Source: SCTD01 sp963784675 (lineage in GTDB: Bacteria; Actinomycetota; Actinomycetes; Mycobacteriales; SCTD01). Taken from it: DNA of 64,000 nt. Of the stretch, positions 33,020 to 42,556 are shown piece by piece. The notes under the pieces are model-generated. The model saw nothing but the letters and a program-made list of their open reading frames with translations. It was not told the DNA's origin and did not search any database. The position numbers and the translations under genes are program-made. Location of the stretch: NCBI GenBank assembly GCA_963784675.1, contig CAWASE010000025.1, forward strand, positions 1 through 64,000. Reading direction: 5' to 3'. Every line of letters begins with the position of its first letter. Positions within the stretch are counted from its first letter, which is position 1.

Positions 33020-33891
33020 GCGGACACCGCCACGGGAAGGTCGGCGGCCGACTTCAGCGCCAGCGTGGTGACTGCCGGGGCGCCGCGCCGTACCAGCGCG
33101 GTGAGCACCCCGGCCGGCGCGAGCTCGATGGCCCGCTCCTCGCCGGCGATCGCGGCCAGGCACAGGTCGAAGCGCACGGGGCGGGTCAGCTGGTCGACCA
33201 GCCGGTCCAGCAGCTCGCGGCCGTCGTGCAGGACGGAGCCGTCGGCGTTCGCGACGACGCCGCAGACGGCGTCCGCGGCCGGCAGCGCCGCGACGAGCCG
33301 GGCGAACCCCGGCACCGCAGGCGCCATCGCGACGGTGTGGAACGCGCCGGCGACGTCGAGCCGGCGGACCCGGGCGCCGGCCGGCGGCTGCCAGGCGTCC
33401 AGGGCGGCGACCGTGCCACCCAGCACGACCTGGCCGGGGGCGTTGACGGTGGCGACGGACAGCCCCGCCTCGGCGCACGCCACGAGGTCCAGCTCGCCGC
33501 CGAGCACGGCCGCCATGCCGGTGGGCTGCGTGGCAGCGGCCTCCGCCATCAGCCGGCCGCGGGCGGCGGCCAGGACGACGGCGTCGTCGTCGGACAGCAC
33601 GCCGGCCAGGGCCAGCGCCGGCAGCTCGCCGATGCTGTGACCGCAGACCAGGTCGGGGCGAGCGCCCGCCAGCAGGGCACGCCCGCTCAGCAGCGCCGCG
33701 GCGGCCAGCAGGGGCTGCGCGACCTCGGTGGGACGCAGGTCGGGCGCCTCGGCGCTGGTGCCCAGCGCGACGAGGTCCAGGCCGACCAGCTCAGACCAGC
33801 GGCGGACGGTGGAGGCGGCGGCGGGCAGCGCGAGCCAGGACGTGAGCATGCCCGGCTGCTGGCTGCCCTGACCGGGGGAGAGGAGGACCAT
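33016..33891 (-). CDS. fabD: Malonyl-CoA:ACP transacylase FabD (291 aa)
   Basis: Loads malonyl onto ACP. The start SPGQGSQQPGM, the nucleophile S86 in VCGHSIGELPAL and the catalytic H185 in VAGAFHTVAM are present. Length is slightly short of the usual 305-315 because of a compact C-terminus. First gene of the fab operon, 78 bases downstream of the FasR-like regulator gene. Confidence 0.95.
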   Translation of the reverse strand: MVLLSPGQGSQQPGMLTSWLALPAAASTVRRWSELVGLDLVALGTSAEAPDLRPTEVAQPLLAAAALLSGRALLAGARPDLVCGHSIGELPALALAGVLSDDDAVVLAAARGRLMAEAAATQPTGMAAVLGGELDLVACAEAGLSVATVNAPGQVVLGGTVAALDAWQPPAGARVRRLDVAGAFHTVAMAPAVPGFARLVAALPAADAVCGVVANADGSVLHDGRELLDRLVDQLTRPVRFDLCLAAIAGEERAIELAPAGVLTALVRRGAPAVTTLALKSAADLPVAVSA

Positions 33892-33922
33892 GGCTCGAGT
33901 CTGACGTCGGAACGGTCCGGAC

Positions 33923-33951
33923 GCCGCATGCGGCTCGCACGGTAAACCGTG
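33923..33951. promoter_or_regulatory. Two palindromes between the FasR-like gene and fabD (candidate operator)
   Basis: GCCGCATGCGGC (33923-33934) is a perfect 12-base palindrome. CACGGT-AA-ACCGTG (33938-33951) is a 6-2-6 inverted repeat. Both lie 32-60 bases upstream of the fabD start. FasR of Streptomyces coelicolor is known to activate the fabD promoter, so these are candidate FasR sites. Binding is inferred. Confidence 0.5.
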
Positions 33952-33969
33952 ACTCTTTCTGTGGGGTTC

Positions 33970-35124
33970 CTACAACGACGCCGTCCGTCCCAGCAGCAGG
34001 GCGAGGCGGACGACGAGCCCGTCCCTGGGTTGGGTGATGTCGTAACCCGAGAGGTCGACGATCTTCTTCAGCCGGTAACGCACCGTATTTGCATGGAGGA
34101 ACAGGGTCCTGCCGGTGCCCTCCACCGAGCCGCCGCCCTCCAGGTAGGCGGCAGCGGTGTCGACCAGGTCGCCCCCGGCCTGCAACAGTGTGATGTAGAC
34201 CTCCTCCAGCAGTGCGCGACGGGCCGCGGCCTCCCCGAGCACGGCCCGTTCGGCCAGCAGCAGGCTCGCCGCGACCGGGCGGGGGGCCTGCGGCCAGGCC
34301 GCGACGGCGGCGAGCCCCGCCAGCGACTCCTGCACCGACGCCGACGCCGCGCCCAGCTCGGGCACCACCGGACCCAGCACCACCGGGCCGTCGGGCAGCG
34401 CCCGGGTGAGGGCCGCGAGGGCCTCGTCGGACGCCACCGCGACCGGCCCGCCGACCACCAGGACCAGTGCCGTGGCGGTCTCCCCGGCCAGCATCGACAG
34501 CCCTGCGTGCCGCGCCGAGCCGCGCAGGGCCACCAGGTCCAGGTCGCGTCCGAGCGCCGTGGCGACGGCCTGCACCCAGTCGACCCTGGTCCAGCCGAGC
34601 GAGGCTGCCCGCGACAGCGTCAGCTCCCCGGCGTGACCGCGCACCAGGGCGTCGACCACCCCTGCCTCGATGCGGGCGTCCCAGGCTCCGCGGGACTCCG
34701 CGGCGGCGGCGTACACGTCGGCAGCGGCGAAGGCCAGCTCGCGCGAGTAGCGCAGCACGGCCTCGCGCAGCAGCACCTCGTCCTCGCCCTCGGCGAGCGT
34801 CGGGACGGCGCGCTCGACCACGTCGACGGCGACGCGGATCAGCTGCACGGTGTGCTTGAGGTTCACCGCCATCGTCAGCTCGCGCGGGGCGGCGGCGAAC
34901 ACCTCCGGGCCGACGGGCAGCGGCTGGCCCGGGGTCCGCAGCCACTGGGCGAAGGTGCGCAGCCCGGCGTGCACGACCAGCCCCACGTAGGAACGCTGCT
35001 CCGGGCCCAGACCGGCGAACCAGGGCAGCTCCTCCATCGCCCGGACCGCACGCGAGGACAGCGCGGAGGACTCCTGCTGGACCCGTTGCCAGGTCTCGGG
35101 TCGGGGCACGTGCGCGGCGCTCAT
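33970..35124 (-). CDS. fasR: FasR-like PucR-type activator of fatty-acid synthesis (384 aa)
   Basis: A transcription factor with a C-terminal PucR-type helix-turn-helix (LFLHANTVRYRLKKIVDLSG, near residues 345-364). A central alpha-helical and ligand-like region precedes it. The gene sits directly upstream of fabD-fabH-acpP-fabF on the same strand, the arrangement in Streptomyces where FasR activates that operon. No membrane segment. It starts six bases after the acyl-CoA dehydrogenase stop. The symbol rests on context plus domain type. Confidence 0.85.
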   Translation of the reverse strand: MSAAHVPRPETWQRVQQESSALSSRAVRAMEELPWFAGLGPEQRSYVGLVVHAGLRTFAQWLRTPGQPLPVGPEVFAAAPRELTMAVNLKHTVQLIRVAVDVVERAVPTLAEGEDEVLLREAVLRYSRELAFAAADVYAAAAESRGAWDARIEAGVVDALVRGHAGELTLSRAASLGWTRVDWVQAVATALGRDLDLVALRGSARHAGLSMLAGETATALVLVVGGPVAVASDEALAALTRALPDGPVVLGPVVPELGAASASVQESLAGLAAVAAWPQAPRPVAASLLLAERAVLGEAAARRALLEEVYITLLQAGGDLVDTAAAYLEGGGSVEGTGRTLFLHANTVRYRLKKIVDLSGYDITQPRDGLVVRLALLLGRTASL

Positions 35125-35130
35125 GCTCGT

Positions 35131-36270
<1,140 letters not shown>

Positions 36271-36432
36271 CCTCGTACCGTAGGCCCGGCCGGCACCGTC
36301 CCCGGCGCGGCGCGCATGGTCGGCCGCCACCAGCGATGGACGATCCGTTGTGCGCTGCCGACGACGCGAGCCGGCCGGCCCCCGCAGGATGCTCGGCGGA
36401 CCCGCCCCGCACGCGCGCCCGAGAGGCTCCCC

Positions 36433-37785
36433 ATGGACGTCACCACCCTGTCCCGTCGGCTCGCCGAGGTCTGCACCGCCGCAGGTATCCCCGGCGCGAG
36501 CGTCGCCCTGACCGACGGCAGGACCGTGGTCCAGGCCACGTACGGAGTCACCTCGGTGCGCTCGGGCGTAGCGGTCACTCCCGAGACCCTGTTCCAGATC
36601 GGCTCGATCACCAAGGTCTACACGGCGACGATCGTGCTGGCGCTGTCCGACCAGGGCCGGCTGGACCTGGACGCCCCGGTGCAGACCTACCTGCCGTGGT
36701 TCGCCGTCGCCGACGGCGACGTGTCGCCGGCAGTGACGATCCGCCATCTGCTCACCCACACCGCCGGCTTCGAGGGCGACGACTTCACCGACACCGGCCG
36801 CAGCGACGACGCCCTGCGGCTGTACGTGGAAGGACTGGCCAAGGCCACCCAGATCCACCCGCTGGGCCACATGTTCAGCTACTGCAACAGCGGCTACGCG
36901 GTGCTCGGGCTGGTGATCGAAGCCGTCACCGGCGGCAGCTGGGACCAGGCCGTGCAGAACGTCCTGGCCACGCCGCTGTCGCTGACCCTCGGCACGCTGG
37001 CCGAGCAGGTCATCCTGCACCCGCACGCCCTGGGCCACCTGATGCTGCCCGACGCCGACGGCACCCCGATGCTGCAGGTGGCCCCGATGTGGGCGCCGCC
37101 GCGCTCGGTCGGACCGGCCGGGACGATCTGCTCGACCGCGTCCGACCTGCTCGCCTTCGGCCGCATGCACGTCGAGGGCGGCCAGGGCGTGCTGACGCCG
37201 GAGTCCGTCCAGGCCATGCAGACGCCGCAGGTGCAGCTGGAGGACACCCTCACGCTCGGCAAGGCCTGGGGGCTGGGCTGGATCCTGCCGACCGAGGGGA
37301 TCATCGGTCACGACGGCGCGACCTTCGGCCAGTACGCGTTCTACCGCCTGCACCCCGAGTCCGGCACCGCGATGGCGCTGCTGACCAACGGTCCCGGCGC
37401 CCGCGCCGCCTACGAGGCGCTGTTCGAGGAGTTCTTCGCCCCGGTCGCCGGCGTCACGCTGCCGGTCTCCCCGACCCCACCGGCGGCCCCCGTCGCCGTG
37501 CGCACCGACACGCTCGTCGGCGACTACAGCCGGCAGGAGGTGCGCATCGAGGTGCGGGCCGCCGACGACGGTCTGGACGTCACGATGATGCCGCTGGGCC
37601 CGCTGGCGGCTCTGGCGGCTCCGCCCAAGGCGCTGCGGTTCGTCGGCTACGACGAGCGGACGTTCATCACCGCCGAGCCGCTCGAGGGAGCCGGGGTGCA
37701 CATGTGCGCGACGTTCCTCGGCGCCGAGCCGGACGGCCCGCCGCGCTGGGTGCACCTGGGCGGCCGCGCCACGGCGCGGGACTGA
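36433..37785 (+). CDS. Serine hydrolase of the beta-lactamase/D-peptidase fold (450 aa)
   Basis: A penicillin-recognising-fold enzyme. The active-site triplets are SxxK in QIGSITKVYTA (about residue 57), YxN as SYCNSGYAVL and HDG as GHDGATFG. A C-terminal lipocalin-like or beta domain (from about residue 345) follows, as in Pab87 or EstB-type D-peptidases. No signal peptide is seen, so it is cytosolic; this argues for a D-amino-acid peptidase or esterase rather than a beta-lactamase. It faces the racemase gene tail to tail (37 bases). Confidence 0.87.
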   Translation: MDVTTLSRRLAEVCTAAGIPGASVALTDGRTVVQATYGVTSVRSGVAVTPETLFQIGSITKVYTATIVLALSDQGRLDLDAPVQTYLPWFAVADGDVSPAVTIRHLLTHTAGFEGDDFTDTGRSDDALRLYVEGLAKATQIHPLGHMFSYCNSGYAVLGLVIEAVTGGSWDQAVQNVLATPLSLTLGTLAEQVILHPHALGHLMLPDADGTPMLQVAPMWAPPRSVGPAGTICSTASDLLAFGRMHVEGGQGVLTPESVQAMQTPQVQLEDTLTLGKAWGLGWILPTEGIIGHDGATFGQYAFYRLHPESGTAMALLTNGPGARAAYEALFEEFFAPVAGVTLPVSPTPPAAPVAVRTDTLVGDYSRQEVRIEVRAADDGLDVTMMPLGPLAALAAPPKALRFVGYDERTFITAEPLEGAGVHMCATFLGAEPDGPPRWVHLGGRATARD

Positions 37786-37822
37786 CGGGACGGCGGGCCG
37801 GGGCCTGCGCCCCGGCCGGCTG

Positions 37823-38935
37823 TCAGCCGGTCAGGGAGAGGGTCTCGCGCGCGGTGACCAGCTCGGCCAGCACGTCCGGCAGCGGCTCGACGCCGATCCC
37901 CGGTCCGGTCGGCACCGTCAGGTGGCCGTCCTCCAGCACGAACGGGCGGGTGACGTCCTGCGCGTAGTAGCGCCCGGACGCGGACACGTCGCCGGGCAGC
38001 GTGAACCCGGGCAGCGCCGCGAGGGCGGCGTTGGCCGCGCGTCCGATGCCGGTCTCGAGCATCCCGCCGCACCACACGGGTACGCCGTTCGCGACGCAGA
38101 CGTCGTGGATGCGTCGCGACTCCAGATAGCCGCCGACCCGCCCCGGCTTCACGTTCACGATCGAGCACGCGCCCAGGCGGATCGCGTCGGCTGCGGCACG
38201 CGCCGACACGATCGACTCGTCCAGGCACACCGGTGTGCGGATCAGCGCCGAGAGCTCGGCGTGACCGTGCAGGTCCTCCTCCTCCAGCGGCTGCTCGACG
38301 AGCAGCAGGTCGAAGGGGTCCAGCGCCGCCAGCAACCGCCAGTCCCCCAGCTGGTAGCCGGTGTTGGCATCGACCTGCAGCAGCACGTCGTCACCGAAAC
38401 GTTCCCGGACGGCCCGGACGGGAGCCAGGTCCCAGCCGGGCTCGATCTTGAGCTTGATGCGCACGTAGCCCTCGGACAGATAGCCGTCGACCGCGTCCAG
38501 CAGCTCGGGGACGGAGTCCATGATGCCGACGCTGACACCGGCGGGCACCCGGTCGCGCACCCCGCCGAGGTGCGTCGACAGCGAGGTTCCAGCAGCCCGC
38601 AGCTCGGCGTCGAGCACGGCCGTCTCCAGCGCAGCCTTGGCCATCCGGTGGCCCTTCACGGGCCGTAGCGCGCTCTCCACCCGCGCCGCCGTCAGCCCGG
38701 CGGCACCGGCCAGCCGGGGCACCAGGTGGTGCCGCAGCACGTGCGCCGCACCGTCGACGTACTCGCTGCTGTAGAGCGGACCGTCCATGGCGACGCACTC
38801 CGCCCAGCCCTCCGCCTCGGGAGTCACGACCCGCAGCAGCAACAGCTCGCGCGAGGTCGAGGTACCGAAGGAGGTCCGGAACGGCGAGACCAGGGGCAGC
38901 GCGAGCCGGAGCAGCTCGACATGGTCGATCTTCAT
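37823..38935 (-). CDS. menC: Enolase-superfamily OSBS / N-succinylamino-acid racemase (370 aa)
   Basis: Enolase-superfamily enzyme of the o-succinylbenzoate synthase group. Catalytic lysines are K163 (RIKLKIEP) and K263 (NVKPGRVGGY). Metal ligands are D189 (VDANTGY), E214 (VEQPLEEE) and D239 (CLDESI). Many actinobacterial and Geobacillus members also racemise N-succinyl amino acids (established for NSAR). It directly follows an acyltransferase gene (13 bases) and no other men gene is near, which favours NSAR activity. The symbol is the family default. Confidence 0.9.
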   Translation of the reverse strand: MKIDHVELLRLALPLVSPFRTSFGTSTSRELLLLRVVTPEAEGWAECVAMDGPLYSSEYVDGAAHVLRHHLVPRLAGAAGLTAARVESALRPVKGHRMAKAALETAVLDAELRAAGTSLSTHLGGVRDRVPAGVSVGIMDSVPELLDAVDGYLSEGYVRIKLKIEPGWDLAPVRAVRERFGDDVLLQVDANTGYQLGDWRLLAALDPFDLLLVEQPLEEEDLHGHAELSALIRTPVCLDESIVSARAAADAIRLGACSIVNVKPGRVGGYLESRRIHDVCVANGVPVWCGGMLETGIGRAANAALAALPGFTLPGDVSASGRYYAQDVTRPFVLEDGHLTVPTGPGIGVEPLPDVLAELVTARETLSLTG

Positions 38936-38948
38936 GCGGGTCCGACCT

Positions 38949-39851
38949 TCATCGAGGGAGGTCCAGCAGCAGGGCGCCGCCGGCAGTCAGGCCGTGGATG
39001 CCGGCGCCCTCGGCCAGCGCGGGCACCAGGGCCTCGCGCACCGCCCGGCGCCAGGCCCGCGCCGCAGGGGGATCGGTGCGGCGGAGCACCTCGATCGACG
39101 CCGGCAGCTGCACCAGCCGGGCACCCGTAGCGGGCGTCACGACGGGGCTGCCGTCCGCTGCCGCGACGACGGCGAAGGGCAGCCCGGCACCGTCGACGGC
39201 GGGCAGCCGCTGGGACGCCGCCCGGTGGGTCCCCGGACCGTCCAGCGTCCAGACCAGCTCGAGCCGGTCGCTCTCGTCGCCGGCGTTCACGCCGTCGCGC
39301 ATGGTGCCGTAGTGGTCGGGCAGGTAGGCGCTGACGTCGGCGCCGAGCGCGCGCAGGTTGAAGCTGACGTTGCGCAGCACCAACGGGTCGCACGTCCACG
39401 TGATCGCCGAGAGGCCCTGCGCCAGCGCCCACCAGCGCTGATGCTGCTTGAGCGCGAAGCCCAGACCGCGGCGCCGCCCCTGGGCCAGCACGCCGGTGAT
39501 GTGGCTGTGCAGCGCGAGGTCGCCGTCGTGGCGCGACAGCATGCCCAGGCTCGCGGCGAGCAGATGTCCGGAGCTGTCATAGGCACCGAACAGGTAACCG
39601 CCGATGTGCTGGACGGTGCGCAGCAGGTTGGCCGGCACGGGGGCTTCGTCGCCCTGCCAGACGTCGCGGAGCAGCGACTCCGCCCGCTCGGTCTCGGCCG
39701 GTGTCCGTAGCTCCAGCACGGTGACCTGCGCTCGGTCGGCGGCCTGCCGGGCTGTGCTCCAGGCAGCGTCGTCCACGGTGACGCGGCGCGCTCCCGAGGG
39801 TCGGACCACGCCACGGCCCCCGGCTGCCTCGATGGTGCGCGCCTTCGTCAT
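38949..39851 (-). CDS. GNAT-family N-acyltransferase, COG3375-like (300 aa)
   Basis: The acyl-CoA-binding motif is seen in HSHITGVLAQGRRRGLGFALK (R/Q-x-x-G-x-G/A variant RRRGLGF). The C-terminal half (GHLLAASLG, WTCDPLVLRNVSFNLRALGA) is like COG3375 acyltransferases. In Geobacillus such enzymes N-succinylate D-amino acids ahead of NSAR (established by biochemistry there). ATG 39851 chosen: 42 more codons upstream are Arg/Cys-rich and unlike the family. It is cotranscribed with the racemase. Confidence 0.82.
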   Translation of the reverse strand: MTKARTIEAAGGRGVVRPSGARRVTVDDAAWSTARQAADRAQVTVLELRTPAETERAESLLRDVWQGDEAPVPANLLRTVQHIGGYLFGAYDSSGHLLAASLGMLSRHDGDLALHSHITGVLAQGRRRGLGFALKQHQRWWALAQGLSAITWTCDPLVLRNVSFNLRALGADVSAYLPDHYGTMRDGVNAGDESDRLELVWTLDGPGTHRAASQRLPAVDGAGLPFAVVAAADGSPVVTPATGARLVQLPASIEVLRRTDPPAARAWRRAVREALVPALAEGAGIHGLTAGGALLLDLPR

Positions 39852-39915
39852 GCGCCCACTGTGGCCACCACGGCGCGCCGCTTCATCGTCGTTGCTGCAG
39901 AAGCATGCGCCCTCG

Positions 39916-39935
39916 CGTCGTCCGATCCGACGACG
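39916..39935. promoter_or_regulatory. Inverted repeat in the divergent acyltransferase/PucR promoter region
   Basis: CGTCGTC-CGATCC-GACGACG is a perfect 7-6-7 inverted repeat in the 118 bases between divergent starts 39851 and 39970. It is a candidate site for the PucR regulator; inferred only from position. Confidence 0.45.
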
Positions 39936-39969
39936 AGCCGGCGCCGGTCCGTCCGGCAGACTGCCGAGC

Positions 39970-41452
39970 ATGCCCACGCTGCGCGCCCTCGTCGAGGTGC
40001 TCAGCTCCGGCGCTGCGCACCGTCTCGGGGGCCGACCGGCTGGACGTGGAGGTGCAGGAGGTCGTCCTGGTCGGTCCCGGCGACCCCGTCCCGGAGAGCC
40101 CCGGAGCGCTGCTGGTGTGCCTGGAGCACGAGGACGCCCGCACCGCCGGCGCCTCGGTCGCCGGCGTCGTGGTGCGGCTGACGGAGGGCACGACGGACTC
40201 CTGGGACGCGGTGCTGCCGCCGGTGCTCGCCGTCCCGGTCGACCTGCCCTGGAACCATCTGCTGCATCTGCTGAACAGCGCGACGTCGCCGCGCGAGAGC
40301 GCCGGAGACCTTTTCTCGTTGGCGAACTCGCTCGCCGCCCTGGCCGGCGGGGCCGTGACGATCGAGGACCCCCAGCGGCGGGTGCTGGCGTACTCCTCGC
40401 TGCCGGACCAGCCCATCGACCGGGCCCGTGAGCTGGGCATCCTGGGCCGCCAGGTCCCCGAGCTGACCCGCAACGACGAGATCTACCGCGCCATGCAGCG
40501 CGGTTCCGGGGTCGTGCGCATCGCCGCCGACGGCGACGTGCTGCCGCGCCTCGCGGTCGCGGTGCGGTCGGGCGCCGAGCTGCTCGGTTCGATCTGGGTC
40601 ATCGAGACCGCGCCTGTGCCCACGGCGACGACGACCTCCCTGCTCGACGCCTCGCGACTGGCAGCACTCCACCTGTTGCGTGCCCGCGGCGGCGGCGGGG
40701 TCGACCGGCGCGAGCGCGGTGAGCTGCTCCGAGCCCTGCTGGACGGGCGCTCCGCGCCGGTGCCGGCCGGGGCGCGGCTCGGCCTGGCGCCGCGCACCCC
40801 GGTCGCCGTGCTGGCCTTCGCGCTGCCGGAGCACGTCTCCAGCGACGAGCTGGACTCCGACGCCGTCGCCCAGCTGGTGCACCTGCAGTGCGCAGCGGTG
40901 CGCCCCCGCAGCACCGTTCTCGTCCAGCTCACCACCGCGTACGCGCTCGTCCCGTGCGCGGACCTGTCGCGCCAGCGCCTGGTCGACCTGGCGACGGCGG
41001 TGGTCGCGCGGGCCCGCGAGGCGCTGCAGGTCGAGCTGCGCGGAGCCGTCGGCGCGTCGGTGCCGGGGTTGTCCGAGCTCAGCAGGTCGCGGGCCGATGC
41101 CGACGCCGTGCTGCGGCTGCTGCCGGCACGGGCGGTGGCCGCCGTCGAGGACGTGCTGCCCCAGGTCGTGCTGCTGGACCTGCAGTCGCACCTGGACGCG
41201 TCCCCCCACCTGCGTCTGCCGGCCGTCGAGCAGATGCTCGCGCACGACGCCGAGCACGCCACGCCCTATGTCGCGAGCGTCCTCGCGTACCTGACCGCCC
41301 ACGGTGAGGTGCCGGCGGCGGCCGAGCAGATCAACGTCCATCCGAACACGTTCCGCTACCGGCTCCGTCGCGTGCGCGAGCTGTTCGATCTCGACCTGGA
41401 GGATCCCGACGTGCGACTCATCGCCTGGCTGCAGCTACGGACGAGGACGTGA
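39970..41452 (+). CDS. PucR-family regulator, with a one-base frameshift near base 40005
   Basis: A helix-turn-helix activator with central ligand/GGDEF-like region and the C-terminal PucR motif QINVHPNTFRYRLRRVRELF. The family N-terminus MPTLRALVEVL is in one frame from ATG 39970. From ALRTVSGADRLDVEVQ on (about base 40007) the sequence continues in another frame to 41452. One extra base in CTCAGCTCCGG would account for it. Without it the protein would have about 493 residues. If started elsewhere it lacks the first helix. It overlaps the M20 gene start by four bases (GTGA), so it heads the M20-amidohydrolase operon. Confidence 0.78.
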
Positions 41453-42531
41453 GCGGCTGGCTGCTCGACGCCGTGGACGAGCTGGTGTCCTGCGAGTCGC
41501 CGTCGACCGAGCCCGCCGCGACGCGCGCCTGCGGCGAGGTGCTGGCAGACCTCACCCAGCGCCACCTCGGCGCCCGCCCCGAGCTGATCGAGTCCGGCGG
41601 CGTGCCGCACCTGAGGCTCGACTGGGGCACCCCGCGGGTGCTGGTGCTCGGACACCTCGACACCGTGTGGCCGCTCGGGACCCTGGCCCGCTGGCCCTTC
41701 TCGGTCGACGGCGACCGCGCCACCGGACCCGGCGTCTTCGACATGAAAGCCGGCGTGGTGCAAGCGATCTCTGCGCTCTCCCAGCTCGACGACCTGGACG
41801 GTGTCCGGCTGCTGCTCACCGGTGACGAGGAGCTCGGCTCGCCGACCTCCCGCGAGCTGGTGATCGAGTCCGCGCGCGGTTGCGTCGCCACGCTGGTCTG
41901 CGAGCCGTCGGCCGGGGGCGCCCTCAAGACGGCGCGCAAGGGCATCTCGCTGTACGACCTGGCCGTCACCGGACGGGCTGCGCACGCCGGCCTGGAGCCG
42001 GAGAAAGGCGCCAACGCGGCAGTCGCCCTCGCGCACCTGGTGCTGGGTGCCTCCCTGCTGGGAGACGGACGCCTCGGTACCACCGTCACCCCGACGGTGC
42101 TGTCTGCCGGGACGACGAGCAACACCGTCCCCGCCGCCGGCCGCGTCGCCCTGGACGTGCGGGCCGGGCTCACCACCGAGCTCGACCGGGTCGACGCCGA
42201 CGTGCGGCGGCTCTGCGCGCACGGGCCCGTGCCCGGAACGACCGTGCAGGTCGGTGGCGGGATCAACCGGCCGCCGCTGGAGGCGGCCTCGTCCGCGGCG
42301 CTGTTCGACACCGCCGTCCGGCTGGCCGCCGAGCTCGGCCTCCCCGCGCTCGACGGCGTCGCCGTCGGCGGTGGTTCGGACGGGAACTTCACTGCAGGGT
42401 CGGGCATCCCGACGCTCGACGGGCTCGGCGCGGTGGGCGACGGCGCGCACGCCGAGGGCGAGCACGTGCTCGTCTCGCAGCTCGAGCCGCGAGCCCGGCT
42501 GCTCGCGGCGCTGCTGAAGACGCTGCTGTGA
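41449..42531 (+). CDS. M20-family metallopeptidase/N-acyl amino-acid hydrolase (360 aa)
   Basis: A two-zinc hydrolase of the carboxypeptidase G2/ArgE type. Metal ligands are H69/D71 (VLGHLDTVWPL), D98 (GVFDMKAG), E128 with general base E127 (TGDEELGS) and E152 (VCEPSAGG), with a later His in GAHAEGEH. Family members cut N-acyl or N-succinyl amino acids. It is translationally coupled to the PucR gene. In the racemase pathway its role would be desuccinylation of the L-form; this is inference. Confidence 0.9.
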   Translation: MSGWLLDAVDELVSCESPSTEPAATRACGEVLADLTQRHLGARPELIESGGVPHLRLDWGTPRVLVLGHLDTVWPLGTLARWPFSVDGDRATGPGVFDMKAGVVQAISALSQLDDLDGVRLLLTGDEELGSPTSRELVIESARGCVATLVCEPSAGGALKTARKGISLYDLAVTGRAAHAGLEPEKGANAAVALAHLVLGASLLGDGRLGTTVTPTVLSAGTTSNTVPAAGRVALDVRAGLTTELDRVDADVRRLCAHGPVPGTTVQVGGGINRPPLEAASSAALFDTAVRLAAELGLPALDGVAVGGGSDGNFTAGSGIPTLDGLGAVGDGAHAEGEHVLVSQLEPRARLLAALLKTLL

Positions 42532-42556
42532 CGGGCGCTGCGGTGACGGGCGCGCT

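Noticed and set aside
30000..33900. Polyketide synthase cluster instead of fatty-acid synthesis
   Set aside because: FabF, FabH, FabD and ACP are single-domain, and FabI plus the FasR-like gene fit primary FAS-II; no ketoreductase, cyclase or chain-length factor is present.
33923..33951. Palindromes between the FasR-like gene and fabD as a terminator of the FasR-like gene
   Set aside because: The arms are only 6 bp each and no T-run follows, so operator use is more likely.
36433..37785. True class C beta-lactamase
   Set aside because: No signal peptide, HDG instead of KTG and a C-terminal extra domain fit D-peptidase/esterase relatives better.
42523..42556. GCGGTGACGGGC copy before the D-aminoacylase gene, shared with the ThiF-like gene
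   Set aside because: A 12-15-base match of such GC-rich sequence can easily arise by chance; no mobile-element features are present.
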